Below are positions 26,186-34,892 of a stretch of 64,000 bases of DNA, piece after piece; position 1 is the first letter of the stretch, and every line of letters begins with the position of its first letter. Below the pieces are notes generated by a model. That model saw only the letters and a program-made list of their open reading frames with translations. It ran no database searches and was not told where the DNA came from. The DNA is taken from NCBI GenBank assembly GCA_046347045.1, contig JAXMGX010000018.1, forward strand, positions 1 through 64,000, in the 5' to 3' direction. The translations under genes and the position numbers were made by a program. The DNA comes from ZC4RG30 sp046347045. Its GTDB lineage: Bacteria > Pseudomonadota > Gammaproteobacteria > Steroidobacterales > Steroidobacteraceae.

Positions 26186-26725
26186 ATGCGACAACTCGCC
26201 GCACTCCTGTCGATGCTGATCGCGCTGTCCGTGGGCGCCGCCGAGCTGTGGCGCTGGAAGGATGCGGATGGCGTGATGCACTACTCCGACCGCCCGGTAC
26301 CGGGTGCGGAGCGTATCGACGTGCTGTCGGCCCAGAAGACCACGGATGCGGTCACACCGACCGCAAGGCCCGAGACTGTGGCGCCTGCACCGCAGATCAA
26401 GTACACGCGCTGCGAAGTCATCGAGCCGAAGAACGATCAGGTATTCATGAACGTGAGGGCCGTGCAGGCCAGCATCGCGGTCGAACCCGAGCTGCAGGGC
26501 GACTTCCGGCTGCAGGTGCTGCTCAATGGCAGCCCCGCACCCGGCTGGCCGCCCGGTGCCTACACGCATACCTTCGTCGACCTGTTCCGCGGCAGCTACA
26601 CGCTGGCGGTGCGCGTGCTGGATGCCGATGGTCGGCCGGCCTGCGCCGGACCGGTGGTGAATTTCCATGTGCGCCTGCCTTCGGTGCTGGCGCCTGGCCG
26701 CAAGCCGCCCGCGAAGAAACCCTGA
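26186..26725 (+). CDS. DUF4124 domain-containing protein
   Basis: 179 residues. A signal peptide (MRQLAALLSMLIALSVGAA, cut near residue 19) precedes a DUF4124 domain. Its hallmark ELWRWKDADGVMHYSDRPVPG is at residues 20-40, and a second immunoglobulin-like region follows (about 70-165; FRLQVLLNGSPAPGWPPGAY). The protein is probably periplasmic and its function is unknown. Genes of this type often lie between glnA and ntrB in Xanthomonadales-like genomes. The ATG at 26186 is 88 bases after glnA; the next gene starts 58 bases after its stop. Confidence 0.85.
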   Translation: MRQLAALLSMLIALSVGAAELWRWKDADGVMHYSDRPVPGAERIDVLSAQKTTDAVTPTARPETVAPAPQIKYTRCEVIEPKNDQVFMNVRAVQASIAVEPELQGDFRLQVLLNGSPAPGWPPGAYTHTFVDLFRGSYTLAVRVLDADGRPACAGPVVNFHVRLPSVLAPGRKPPAKKP

Positions 26726-26783
26726 TCGTTGCTGGCGGCCCCGGCGCCGCCGGCTGCACGCCGCGCCGCGAGGGCCTGGGCCC

Positions 26784-27887
26784 ATGAGCGCGCTGCGCGA
26801 CTACCACTCGGCGCTGTCGCACTTCGAGCCCGCCGAGCTCTTCGACTCGCTGTCCACGGGCATCGTCGTGCTGGATGCGCAGTACTGCCCCATCTACGCC
26901 AATGTCAGCGCGCAGGATTTCATGGCCGTGAGCCTGCGGCAGTCGCGCGGGCGCCCCTTCGCCGATCTTTTCTATGATCCGCGGCAACTGGTCGAAGTGC
27001 TGCGCCGTTCGATGACGCATCTGGAAACCTGCACGCAGCACGAGCTGGTGTTGAAGGCGCTGGGTTCCGCAGTGACCCGCGAGCCCTCGGTGGTCGATGT
27101 CATCGTCACGCCGCTGGAAGGGCAGATGACGGGCACCTGCCTGCTGCTCGAACTCACCGATGCCACGCAGCGCCAGCGCATCACGCGCGACAACGACATC
27201 CTCGCCGGCATGGACGGCAGCCGCCTCATGGTTCGGCAGCTTGCGCACGAAGTGAAGAACCCGCTGGGCGGTCTGCGCGGTGCCGCGCAGTTGCTGGACA
27301 AGGAGCTGGCCGATCCGGCGCTGCGCGAATACACGGCGGTGATCATCAACGAAGCCGACCGCCTGCGCGCGCTGGTGGATTCCATGGCCATCTCCAGCGG
27401 TCCGCCGCGCCGCGATCTGCTGAACGTGCACGAGGTCTGCGAGCATGTGTACAAGCTGATCCGCGCCGAGGCCCCGGGCGCCGTGCAGATCGAGCGCGAC
27501 TACGATCCCAGCCTGCCCGATGCCATGCTCGACCGGCACCAGGTGATCCAGGCGCTGCTGAACGTGATGCGCAATGCCATGCAGGCCGTCGATGGACATG
27601 GCCGCATCTGCATTCGCACCCGCGTACGCAGCGGCATGAACATCGGCAAGATCCGCCACCGGCTGGTGGCGGCCATCGAGGTGGAGGACAACGGTCCTGG
27701 CGTGCCGGCGGATCTCATCAAGACGCTGTTCCTGCCGCTGGTCACCGGTCGTTCGACCGGCACCGGCCTGGGCCTGGCGGTGGCGCAGGATCTGGTCACG
27801 CGTCACGGCGGCATCATCGAGTTCACCAGCCAGCCCGGGCGCACGGTGTTCTCGCTGCTGTTGCCCATCGAGGGAGGCAAGGAATGA
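26784..27887 (+). CDS. ntrB: Nitrogen regulation sensor kinase NtrB (GlnL)
   Basis: 367 residues with no membrane helix. A PAS domain at about 20-125 (LSTGIVVLDAQYCPIYAN) precedes the H-box RQLAHEVKNPLGGLRGAA with His at about 155, a dimerisation helix pair, the N-box NVMRNAMQAV (about 260) and G boxes EVEDNGPG (about 300) and GTGLGLAVA (about 327). In the family PII controls it; it phosphorylates NtrC at low glutamine. The start at 26784 is chosen at MSALRDYHSALSHFEP; upstream in-frame codons run out of the previous gene's tail. Its stop overlaps the ntrC start by 4 bases (ATGA). Confidence 0.94.
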   Translation: MSALRDYHSALSHFEPAELFDSLSTGIVVLDAQYCPIYANVSAQDFMAVSLRQSRGRPFADLFYDPRQLVEVLRRSMTHLETCTQHELVLKALGSAVTREPSVVDVIVTPLEGQMTGTCLLLELTDATQRQRITRDNDILAGMDGSRLMVRQLAHEVKNPLGGLRGAAQLLDKELADPALREYTAVIINEADRLRALVDSMAISSGPPRRDLLNVHEVCEHVYKLIRAEAPGAVQIERDYDPSLPDAMLDRHQVIQALLNVMRNAMQAVDGHGRICIRTRVRSGMNIGKIRHRLVAAIEVEDNGPGVPADLIKTLFLPLVTGRSTGTGLGLAVAQDLVTRHGGIIEFTSQPGRTVFSLLLPIEGGKE

Positions 27888-29287
27888 GCAATTCGCTGCG
27901 CGTGTGGCTGGTCGATGACGATGCCTCGATCCGGTGGGTGCTGGAGCGCGCGCTGAAGAACGCAGGCATGGCGCCGCGGCTGTTCGAAGCCGCCGAGTCG
28001 GCGCTGGCCACGCTGGGCAGCGAAACGCCCGATGTGCTGATGACCGACATCCGCATGGCGGGCAAGTCGGGCCTGGAACTGCTGCGCAATGTGCACGAGC
28101 GCCACCCGAATCTGCCCGTCATCGTGATGACCGCGCATTCGGATCTGGGCAGCGCGGTGTCGGCCTATGAAAGCGGCGCCTTCGAATACCTGCCCAAGCC
28201 CTTCGATGTGGACCATGCGGTGGACCTGGTGCGCCGCGCGGCGCAGGTGAATGAGCGCCCCGCTGAAATCGCGCCGCCGGTGCAGATGTCGGAGCTCCTG
28301 GGCAAGGCGCCGGCCATGCAGCAGGTGTTTCGCGCCATCGGTCGGCTGTCGCGTTCCAGCGTGAATGTGCTGGTGACCGGTGAGTCGGGCACCGGCAAGG
28401 AGTTGGCCGCGCGCGCATTGCATGGCCATTCGCCGCGCGCCAACAAGGCATTCATCGCGCTGAACACCTCGGCCATTCCCGGCGAGCTCCTGGAATCGGA
28501 ACTGTTCGGCCACGAGAAGGGATCGTTCACTGGCGCGGATTCCCTGCGCCGCGGCCGCTTCGAGCAGGCCGATGGCGGCACATTGTTCCTCGACGAGATC
28601 GGCGACATGAACCTGCCGCTGCAGACGCGCCTGCTGCGCGTGCTGGCCGAGGGCGAGTTCTATCGCGTGGGCGGGCAGACATCCATCAAGGTGGACGTGC
28701 GCGTGATCGCCGCCACGCACCAGAACCTCGAGGAGCGCGTGGCCAAGGGCCAGTTCCGCGAGGACCTGTTCCATCGCCTGAACGTGATCCGCATCGAGTT
28801 GCCGCCGCTGCGCGCGCGGCGCGAAGACGTACCCATGCTGCTGTCGCACTATCTGGCGCTGGCGGCCAACGAGCTGGGCGTGGATACCAAGACCCTGGCC
28901 AGCGACGCCACTGAGGTGCTGACGCGCTATAGCTGGCCGGGCAATGTGCGCGAGCTGGTGAACCTGTGCCGCCGGCTCACCGTGCTGGCGCCGGGCAGCG
29001 AGGTGCATGTCGATGACCTGCCGGTGGAGATCACCACCGCCGGGCCGTCCACCACGCCCGCCGACGACTGGGTGTCGAGCCTCGCCGGCTGGGCCAACAA
29101 GGCCGCCGTCAGCGGCGGCCGGCCGCTGCTGGATGAATCGCTGCCGCAGTTCGAGCGCACGCTGATCCGCGTGGCGCTGAAGCACACGCAGGGCCACCGA
29201 CAGGCGGCGGCGCGGCTCCTGGGCTGGGGGCGCAATACGCTCACCCGCAAGCTGAAAGAGCTGGGGATGGACGACATCCCCGAATAG
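27884..29287 (+). CDS. ntrC: Nitrogen regulation response regulator NtrC (sigma-54 activator)
   Basis: 467 residues: a receiver domain with Asp54 in MTDIRM and Lys in YLPKPFD; an AAA+ domain with Walker A GESGTGKE (about 166) and Walker B GGTLFLDEIGD; and a C-terminal Fis-type helix-turn-helix (HRQAAARLLGWGRNTLTRKL). The loop that contacts sigma-54 reads GSFTGA instead of the usual GAFTGA. Phosphorylated NtrC should bind the sites at 24505-24551 and open the glnA sigma-54 promoter. Translation is probably coupled to ntrB. Confidence 0.95.
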   Translation: MSNSLRVWLVDDDASIRWVLERALKNAGMAPRLFEAAESALATLGSETPDVLMTDIRMAGKSGLELLRNVHERHPNLPVIVMTAHSDLGSAVSAYESGAFEYLPKPFDVDHAVDLVRRAAQVNERPAEIAPPVQMSELLGKAPAMQQVFRAIGRLSRSSVNVLVTGESGTGKELAARALHGHSPRANKAFIALNTSAIPGELLESELFGHEKGSFTGADSLRRGRFEQADGGTLFLDEIGDMNLPLQTRLLRVLAEGEFYRVGGQTSIKVDVRVIAATHQNLEERVAKGQFREDLFHRLNVIRIELPPLRARREDVPMLLSHYLALAANELGVDTKTLASDATEVLTRYSWPGNVRELVNLCRRLTVLAPGSEVHVDDLPVEITTAGPSTTPADDWVSSLAGWANKAAVSGGRPLLDESLPQFERTLIRVALKHTQGHRQAAARLLGWGRNTLTRKLKELGMDDIPE

Positions 29288-29323
29288 GCCGGTCCGACAC
29301 CGCGTGCGCCGCGGCGGTCGCGG

Positions 29324-29329
29324 TAGAAT
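29324..29329 (+). promoter_or_regulatory. -10 box for the second MscS gene, near-leaderless
   Basis: TAGAAT lies 9 bases before the ATG, so transcription would start within a few bases of it. No clear -35 is seen (a CCGACA 24 bases upstream is too far). Confidence 0.35.
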
Positions 29330-29338
29330 CCCGCCCGC

Positions 29339-30376
29339 ATGCTGAACCACACCTTCCTCAACAATCCGCTGCGCGACTGGCTGCTGGCCGCGGCGGTATT
29401 CCTCGTGACCTTCCTGGTCACGCCCGCGCTCAAGAGCCGCATCCGCACGCAGCGCCGCAAGTGGCAGGCGATGGAATCTCCGACGCCCATGCTCGAACTG
29501 CTGGCACTGCTGCTGGCGCGTACCAGCCAGGCCGTGGTGCTGGTGTTTGCGCTGTACTTCGCCGAGAAGATTCTCGCCTGGCCGCCGAAGGTCGACCGGG
29601 TGTTCGATGTGATCATCGTGTGCGGTATCTGGTTGCAGGTGGGGCTGTGGGCCACCACCGCGCTGCGCTTCTTCCTCGAACGGCGCCAGCAGCGCGCGGG
29701 GTTGAACGATGCGGTGGCAGCCAGCACGGTGAACGTGTTGATGTTCATCGGACAGATGCTGATCTGGGCCGTGTTCGTGCTGCTGGCGCTCGACAACCTG
29801 GGCGTCAACATCACCGCGCTGGTGGCCGGCCTGGGTGTGGGTGGCATCGCCATCGCGCTGGCCGTGCAGACCATCCTCGGCGACGTGTTCGGCTCGCTGT
29901 CGATCGCTTTCGACAAGCCCTTCGTGGTGGGCGATTCGCTGCGCATCGACGACGTCGAAGGCACGGTGGAACACATCGGCATCAAGAGCACGCGGCTGCG
30001 CAGCGTCACGGGAGAGCAGATCATCCTCGCCAATGCCGACGTGCTGAAGGCGCGGGTGCGCAACATGGGCCGCATGCCCGAGAAACGCGTCAACATGCGG
30101 CTGCGCGTCGCCTATGAAACACCGCCCGCGCTGGTGGCGCAGGTGCCGGTGCTGGCCGAGGAGGCCGTGCGGGCCGGCGAGGGCGCGCGCTTCGTCAGCT
30201 GCCTGCTGGCCGAGATCGGCCAATACGCGCTGGAGTTCGAGCTGGTGTACTTCATCTCCAACGTGGGTGACCGCCAGATACCGCGCACCACTGATGCGGT
30301 GAACCGCGGCATCGTCGCGCGCTTCGGCGCGGCGGGGATTGCGTTCGCGTATCCCACGCGGCGGTCGCTGAGCTGA
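29339..30376 (+). CDS. MscS-family mechanosensitive channel
   Basis: 345 residues with an N-terminal helix (LLAAAVFLVTFLVTP, about 14-30), further helices at about 55-80, 90-112 and 125-145, and the conserved pore segment VAGLGVGGIAIALAVQTILGDVFGSLSI. The MscS beta domain follows (KPFVVGDSLRIDDVEGTVEHIGI, then RLRSVTGEQIILANADV) and a C-terminal alpha/beta part. It is unrelated in detail to the gene at 8.7 kb, which is longer at the N-terminus. The ATG at 29339 lies 51 bases after ntrC. The function is inner-membrane osmotic release, by family. Confidence 0.9.
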   Translation: MLNHTFLNNPLRDWLLAAAVFLVTFLVTPALKSRIRTQRRKWQAMESPTPMLELLALLLARTSQAVVLVFALYFAEKILAWPPKVDRVFDVIIVCGIWLQVGLWATTALRFFLERRQQRAGLNDAVAASTVNVLMFIGQMLIWAVFVLLALDNLGVNITALVAGLGVGGIAIALAVQTILGDVFGSLSIAFDKPFVVGDSLRIDDVEGTVEHIGIKSTRLRSVTGEQIILANADVLKARVRNMGRMPEKRVNMRLRVAYETPPALVAQVPVLAEEAVRAGEGARFVSCLLAEIGQYALEFELVYFISNVGDRQIPRTTDAVNRGIVARFGAAGIAFAYPTRRSLS

Positions 30377-30431
30377 AGAAGCGCGCGAGCTTCAGTCATG
30401 CGCGATGTCCCGCCGACTGGATCCGACCAGC

Positions 30432-30851
30432 CTAGCGTGCCTTCGCGCGTGGCGCGTTGCGCTCCAGGTATTGCGCAATCTGCCCCAGCGCTGCGTCGCT
30501 GATCTCGCTGGGGCGATAGGCTGGCATGGCATTCTGTCCGTGCCGCACCACGTAGCGGATGTAATCGCCCGCAAGGTCGGTGCGTGACTCCAGCAGCGCC
30601 AGCTTCGCGCCGCGGATGCGCTCAAGCTGCTGCGTGCCGGGATGGCCATGGCCGGCCGCGTGGCATTCCGCGCACCAGCGGTCGAATTGCGCCTTGCCGG
30701 GCAATGGCTGTGGTGATGTCGCGGTGGCGGGCGCGGTCGGTGCCGGCGCGGGCGCGGCGGCCAGCGTGCGCAGCGGCAGTGCGCCGGCGGCCAGCGCAAT
30801 CCCCATCAGCAGTGCGCGAATCGCCGGTTGCGTGCAGTCCCACTCTTTCAT
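30432..30851 (-). CDS. Cytochrome c subunit of a 4-cresol dehydrogenase/VAO-like flavocytochrome
   Basis: 139 residues: an N-terminal signal peptide (MGIALAAGALPLRTLAAAP), a Pro/Ala-rich linker, and a class I cytochrome c domain with one CAECH haem site (residue about 60) and a likely Met ligand in NAMPAY (about 109). It follows the flavoprotein gene by 2 bases, the pairing known for p-cresol methylhydroxylase (PchC) and eugenol hydroxylase small subunits, which pass electrons from FAD to a periplasmic acceptor. The family match is short, so a general cytochrome c label is safer than a named subunit. Confidence 0.8.
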   Translation of the reverse strand: MKEWDCTQPAIRALLMGIALAAGALPLRTLAAAPAPAPTAPATATSPQPLPGKAQFDRWCAECHAAGHGHPGTQQLERIRGAKLALLESRTDLAGDYIRYVVRHGQNAMPAYRPSEISDAALGQIAQYLERNAPRAKAR

Positions 30852-30853
30852 GT

Positions 30854-32422
30854 TCAGGCTCCCTGCCGGTAACGCGCCGGCCAGATGCCCTGCTTGCCCG
30901 GCGAAAGGATTCCCTTTGGATCGAGCGCATCCTTCAGCGCCTGCTGGAATCGAAGTTGCGCGTGATCGTTCCAGCTATAGGTCTTTGCCACCTGGTCCAT
31001 GAACGAGATATGCGTGCGGTATTCGCCGTAGCCGGCTTCGGCAGCCTCGCGCACCATGATGCTGAACACTTCGTAGGCCTTGCGCTTCTCCTCCTGATCG
31101 CGCCGATCGAAAATCAGCTCGATCACATGGTGCAGCTCGCGCCAGCCGATGGCGAACACGGAAAGATAGTCGAAGCCGTACTGGGCGAGTCGATCGCGCA
31201 CCATGACGTACTGCTTCATCGCCTCCCTGCCATTGATGGGCGACACCGGCGAGAAGCCGATGTGGCCGCCGCCGCCCACCCAGTTCACGAAGCTGTACTC
31301 CGTGAGCCTGGGTACGCCACGCATGGTCATTGCGCGGTGCTTCAGCACGTCGTTCTCGTGCCTGCGCTCCTCGGGGGTAAAGAAGCGCGCGCCTGGCACC
31401 GAAGCGAATGCATCGCGCGTGATGCTCCACAGCACCTCCATCAGCGGCGGCGGCCCGTACAGCGCGCCATAGAAATTCCACATGCCGATGTCCTGGTCGG
31501 CCATGATCTTCTTCGCCGCGCTGTCGGGGATGGGTCCCGGGCCCGCGTGGTACTGGCTGCGCGTGGCGTTGATGCCGGCCACGAGCAACAGGCTGCGAAT
31601 CGTGGCGGCATTCTGGATGACATTGTTCACCTTCAGCGGGCGCAGGATCTCGATCACCTGCTCCAGGTCCTCCTCGCGCTGGAAGCTGATCATGTAGGGG
31701 CGATAGCCCGGCGGCTCGGGCATCAGCCAGATGCCCATCTTGGTGACGATGCCGTAGTTCGACTGCGTGAACATGCCGTCCACGTAGGGCCCGAAGCCGT
31801 ACTTGAACAGCTGCCAGGCACTGCTCTTCGGCATGGCGCCCATGCCGGTGCGCATCACATCGCCATTGGCCAGCACCACCTCCATGCCACACTGCATCAT
31901 GAAGTGATCGCCATACGGTGTGTAGCCGATGCCGCGCTCCAGCGCATTGCCCACCACGCTGCCCCAGCCCGGGTCGGGCACGTCGAGCCACAGCTTCAGG
32001 CCCTTCTCTTGAATGTGGCGATACAGGTCGAAGTAGGTGACGCCGGGTTCGAGCAGGGCGTAGCCGGAATCCACGTTGATCTCGAGGATGCGGTTCATGC
32101 GCGCGAGGTCGAGCACCACGGTGCCGGCCATGCGCGGCGCGGCCCCACCATAACCGTGGTTCTTGCCGGCGGAAATCGTCCACAGCGGTACGCCGTACTG
32201 GTTCGCCACCTTTACCACGGCTTGTACCTGCTCGGCGCTGGCGGGCGCGATGGCTGCGGGCGTGGCGAACTTGGCATCGTCCTCGATGGAATACGGATCG
32301 CGATACGCAGCAAGCGAATCGCCCGTGAAGACGTTTGCGTCGCCGACGATGCGGCGGAATTCCGCCAATGCGTCGTTGAAGTCCTTTTCGGAAAGGCCGG
32401 GAGGCAATGTCGCGGGTGTCAT
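30854..32422 (-). CDS. FAD-dependent oxidase of the vanillyl-alcohol oxidase/4-cresol dehydrogenase family
   Basis: 522 residues, the length of PchF-type subunits (about 520). An N-terminal PCMH-type FAD-binding domain (about 50-225: VPLWTISAGKNHGYGGAAP, VVLDLARMNRILEIN, LDVPDPGWGSVVGNALERG) precedes the C-terminal substrate domain. The family binds FAD covalently via Tyr or His and dehydrogenates 4-alkylphenols. The adjacent cytochrome c makes a two-subunit flavocytochrome likely. The substrate is not determined: p-cresol, eugenol and vanillyl alcohol are all possible. No Sec or Tat signal is seen on this subunit. Its start overlaps the Tat gene stop by 4 bases (ATGA, 32419-32422). Confidence 0.88.
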   Translation of the reverse strand: MTPATLPPGLSEKDFNDALAEFRRIVGDANVFTGDSLAAYRDPYSIEDDAKFATPAAIAPASAEQVQAVVKVANQYGVPLWTISAGKNHGYGGAAPRMAGTVVLDLARMNRILEINVDSGYALLEPGVTYFDLYRHIQEKGLKLWLDVPDPGWGSVVGNALERGIGYTPYGDHFMMQCGMEVVLANGDVMRTGMGAMPKSSAWQLFKYGFGPYVDGMFTQSNYGIVTKMGIWLMPEPPGYRPYMISFQREEDLEQVIEILRPLKVNNVIQNAATIRSLLLVAGINATRSQYHAGPGPIPDSAAKKIMADQDIGMWNFYGALYGPPPLMEVLWSITRDAFASVPGARFFTPEERRHENDVLKHRAMTMRGVPRLTEYSFVNWVGGGGHIGFSPVSPINGREAMKQYVMVRDRLAQYGFDYLSVFAIGWRELHHVIELIFDRRDQEEKRKAYEVFSIMVREAAEAGYGEYRTHISFMDQVAKTYSWNDHAQLRFQQALKDALDPKGILSPGKQGIWPARYRQGA

Positions 32423-32814
32423 GCGGTGTGCACCAGATGCCAGGCGAACAGGTCTTGATCGAGTCGATGCAGGGTGAGCTGCGGGCGCTTGTTGCGCGGT
32501 GCCAGCTCCGAGAGACAGAAGGGAACAGACTCCGCAGTCACACCGATCAGCCTGCGCGGGCCGCGGCCGGCGGTGAAGGTCTGCATCAGCTCGGTGGCAT
32601 CGCCGGGCATCGCTTCCACTCGCTGCCGGGCGCCGGCCAGCTTCTCGGCGTGTGCGCGAGCGGCGGAAAAGCGCCCGTCGAACAGCACCGGCACGCCGGT
32701 GGCGCTGGCCAGCGCCGTCAGCGGCGGCAGTGCGGCGATCGATGTGCTGGCTGCCACCAGCGCGGCGACACCGCCCGTTGTCTGCAGGAAGTCGCGGCGA
32801 TTCATTCGGTGCAT
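32419..32814 (-). CDS. Small Tat-signal protein of unknown function, flavocytochrome operon
   Basis: 131 residues. MHRMNRRDFLQTTGGVAALV has a clear twin-arginine motif (RRDFL) and hydrophobic segment, then ALAS-like cleavage residues around 38. The mature part of roughly 90 residues has no motif I recognise, apart from several hydrophobic strands (PVLFDGRF, RRLIGVTAES, LFAWHLV). It is the first gene of the operon, overlapping the flavoprotein gene by 4 bases, so it may export the flavoprotein by hitchhiking or act as a partner; that is inference. The start at 32814 is preceded by GGAGAG. Confidence 0.65.
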   Translation of the reverse strand: MHRMNRRDFLQTTGGVAALVAASTSIAALPPLTALASATGVPVLFDGRFSAARAHAEKLAGARQRVEAMPGDATELMQTFTAGRGPRRLIGVTAESVPFCLSELAPRNKRPQLTLHRLDQDLFAWHLVHTA

Positions 32815-32976
32815 GGTGGAGGCTCTCCCATCGCGATCAGCGCATCGATTGCATGAGTCGCGGCCGTGGCAGTCATGCTCCCAGACTACGTCGACGCCGT
32901 GGCGCCGACTCCACTGGCGCGGTACGCTCCTTCCACTCCCGCGGCCATGACGGGGGCGTCAAAGGCAGGGGCAGTC

Positions 32977-33924
32977 ATGCAGGCCTGGTCCACACGCGGG
33001 ATGTCCGCATCGCAGAAGCTGGCGTACTGGAACGCGCTGTCTTCCGAATCCATCGCCGCGATGGACGTGATGCCGCGCGACGCGCGCGCTTTCGAGGGCG
33101 AGATGTTGCGCGAGGCCGTGGGGTCGCTCACCATCATCGACGTGCGTTCGGCCGCCGTGCGCCTCGCGCATACGCGCACGCATGTGCGCCGGCTCGACAT
33201 GCCGTCTTACCTGCTGCTGGCGCCGCTGCAGGGTCGCATGCAGTTGTCGATCGACCGGCGATTTCCCATCGAGGTTGAATCCGGCGAGCTGTGCCTGCTT
33301 GACCATGCGCTCACCTATCAGGTGGAGCATGGCGATGGCATGCGCACGCTGTGCGTGGATATCCCGCGTGCCACGCTCGATTCGCTGTTGCCGGCACCGC
33401 AGCGCGCCGTGGGTATGCGGCTGTCGCCGCGTCGCAGCGCGGTGCGCATGCTGGCGACGCTGCTGCGCGAGCTGGGCGCCGAGCTGCAGCCCGACGCCCA
33501 CGCCAGTTTCACGCCCGCGTTCGCACAGGGCCTGCTGGGATTCATCGCCGAGGCCTACGCCGGCGAGCCGGATCTGCTGCCCGAGCACGCAGCCGCGGCG
33601 CGCGTGGCGGCGCTGCGGTTGCGCATCGATGCGCGCCTGGCGGAGCCGGACCTTGCGCCGCGCGACATCGCCAGTGAAGCCGGCATTTCCGAGCGGCGGC
33701 TGCGCGCACTGCTGGCAGCCGAAGGCGAGGGCTTCGCGGCCTACCTGCTGCGTCGCCGCCTGGAGCGCTGTGCCGACCGGCTGCGCGATCCGCAGTGGCA
33801 GCACATGAGCATCACGCAGATCGCCTTTCGTGGTGGCTTCAACAACGCCACGCACTTCGGCCACGCGTTTCGGGAACGCTTTGGCGCCACACCGCGAGCG
33901 TGGCGCGCGGCGGGTGCGATATAA
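32977..33924 (+). CDS. AraC-family transcriptional regulator
   Basis: 315 residues from the chosen ATG. The N-terminal part (about 1-180) resembles the AraC-binding-like domain of FeaR/XylS-type activators; the C-terminal AraC domain has its two helix-turn-helix units at about 215-310 (DIASEAGISERRLRALLAAE, ITQIAFRGGFNNATHFGHAFRERFGATP). The start is taken at 32977 because AGGGG lies 5 bases before it. A GTG at 32866 would add 37 residues with no family pattern, so it is the alternative. It is divergent from the flavocytochrome operon across about 160 bases and is the likely activator of it (inference). Confidence 0.85.
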   Translation: MQAWSTRGMSASQKLAYWNALSSESIAAMDVMPRDARAFEGEMLREAVGSLTIIDVRSAAVRLAHTRTHVRRLDMPSYLLLAPLQGRMQLSIDRRFPIEVESGELCLLDHALTYQVEHGDGMRTLCVDIPRATLDSLLPAPQRAVGMRLSPRRSAVRMLATLLRELGAELQPDAHASFTPAFAQGLLGFIAEAYAGEPDLLPEHAAAARVAALRLRIDARLAEPDLAPRDIASEAGISERRLRALLAAEGEGFAAYLLRRRLERCADRLRDPQWQHMSITQIAFRGGFNNATHFGHAFRERFGATPRAWRAAGAI

Positions 33925-34007
33925 CCAATCGCGCACGAAGCGGCGGTTGAACCCGCATAAGCATCTGGTTTCAGATGTGGTCAACACGAGCCACAGGCGA
34001 AACCTCC

Positions 34008-34892
34008 ATGACCACTCCATCCGCTTCCCCTCTCACTATCTTCGTCACCGGCGCCACCGGCAAGCTCGGCCGCCTGGTCGTCGAGCGACTGCTGGCTACC
34101 GCGAAGGGCCACAGGATCATCGCGGGTGTGCGCGACAAGTCGAAGGCGCAGGATCTGGCCGCCCTTGGCGCGGAACTGCGCGTGGCCGACTACGATCAGC
34201 CCGCCACGCTGGCCAGTGCCTTTGCCGGCGTGGATCGCCTGCTGCTGATTTCCGGCAATGCCGTCGGTCAGCGCGTGCGCCAGCACACCGCGGTGATCGA
34301 GGCTGCGAAGGCGGCCGGCGTGAAGCTCATCGGCTACACCAGCGTGCTGCGCGCCAACCGGTCGCCGCTCAGCCTGGCCGTGGAACACAAGGGCACCGAG
34401 CAGGCGCTGGCGGCCAGTGGCGTGCCGCATGTGCTGCTGCGCAACGGCTGGTACCTGGAAAACTTCGTCGACCGCGCCAAGGCCGGCGCGCAGTTCGGCG
34501 TCATCGCCACTTGCGCGGCGCAGGGAAAATTCTCGGCTGCGACGCGCGGTGACTTCGCCGCCGGCATCGCGGCGGTGCTGACCAGCGCCGATGGTCATGC
34601 GGGCCGCACGCTGGAACTCGCGGGCAGCACGGGGTTCACCATCGACGAACTGGCGGCCACGGTGTCGAAGCTTGCGGGCAAACCGGTGGTGGCGCGCCAC
34701 CTGGATCACGACGCCTACGTGGCGGCGCTGCTGCAGGCCGGGCTGCCCGACTTCGTGGCGCAGATTCTCGCCAGTTCCGATCAGGGCGCCGCGGGCGGCT
34801 GGCTGGCCGACGACAGCCGCACTCTGGAAAGACTGATCGGCCGGCCGACCACCACGCTGGTGGATGTGTTGCGGCCGGCGCTGGCGGGCTAG
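34008..34892 (+). CDS. NmrA-type NAD(P)H-dependent reductase (QorB-like)
   Basis: 294 residues, atypical short-chain reductase. It has the Rossmann GxxGxxG motif in FVTGATGKLGRLVVERLL, a basic residue patch typical of NADP (GVRDKSKAQ), and DYDQPATLASAFAGVDRLLLISG. It lacks the classical YxxxK pair, as expected in this group of quinone or azo-dye reductases. The ATG at 34008 follows 83 bases of non-coding DNA after the AraC gene. It may be independent of the flavocytochrome operon. Its stop shares its last bases with the stop of the convergent aminotransferase gene. Confidence 0.88.
   Translation: MTTPSASPLTIFVTGATGKLGRLVVERLLATAKGHRIIAGVRDKSKAQDLAALGAELRVADYDQPATLASAFAGVDRLLLISGNAVGQRVRQHTAVIEAAKAAGVKLIGYTSVLRANRSPLSLAVEHKGTEQALAASGVPHVLLRNGWYLENFVDRAKAGAQFGVIATCAAQGKFSAATRGDFAAGIAAVLTSADGHAGRTLELAGSTGFTIDELAATVSKLAGKPVVARHLDHDAYVAALLQAGLPDFVAQILASSDQGAAGGWLADDSRTLERLIGRPTTTLVDVLRPALAG

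Noticed and set aside
27803..30223. An open frame of 806 codons on the minus strand across ntrC and the second mscS gene
   Set aside because: It is antisense to two well-recognised genes (ntrC and an MscS channel), rich in His, Gln and Arg, and shows no family pattern. High GC makes such antisense frames long by chance.
30378..30393. GAAGC-GCGCGA-GCTTC hairpin between the second mscS gene and the cytochrome gene
   Set aside because: The stem is only 5 bases and no T-run follows on either side, so it was not called a terminator.
32866..32976. GTG/ATG starts at 32866 and 32875 that extend the AraC regulator by 37 or 34 codons
   Set aside because: No Shine-Dalgarno and no family-like residues are seen in the extension; ATG at 32977 has AGGGG at 5 bases.
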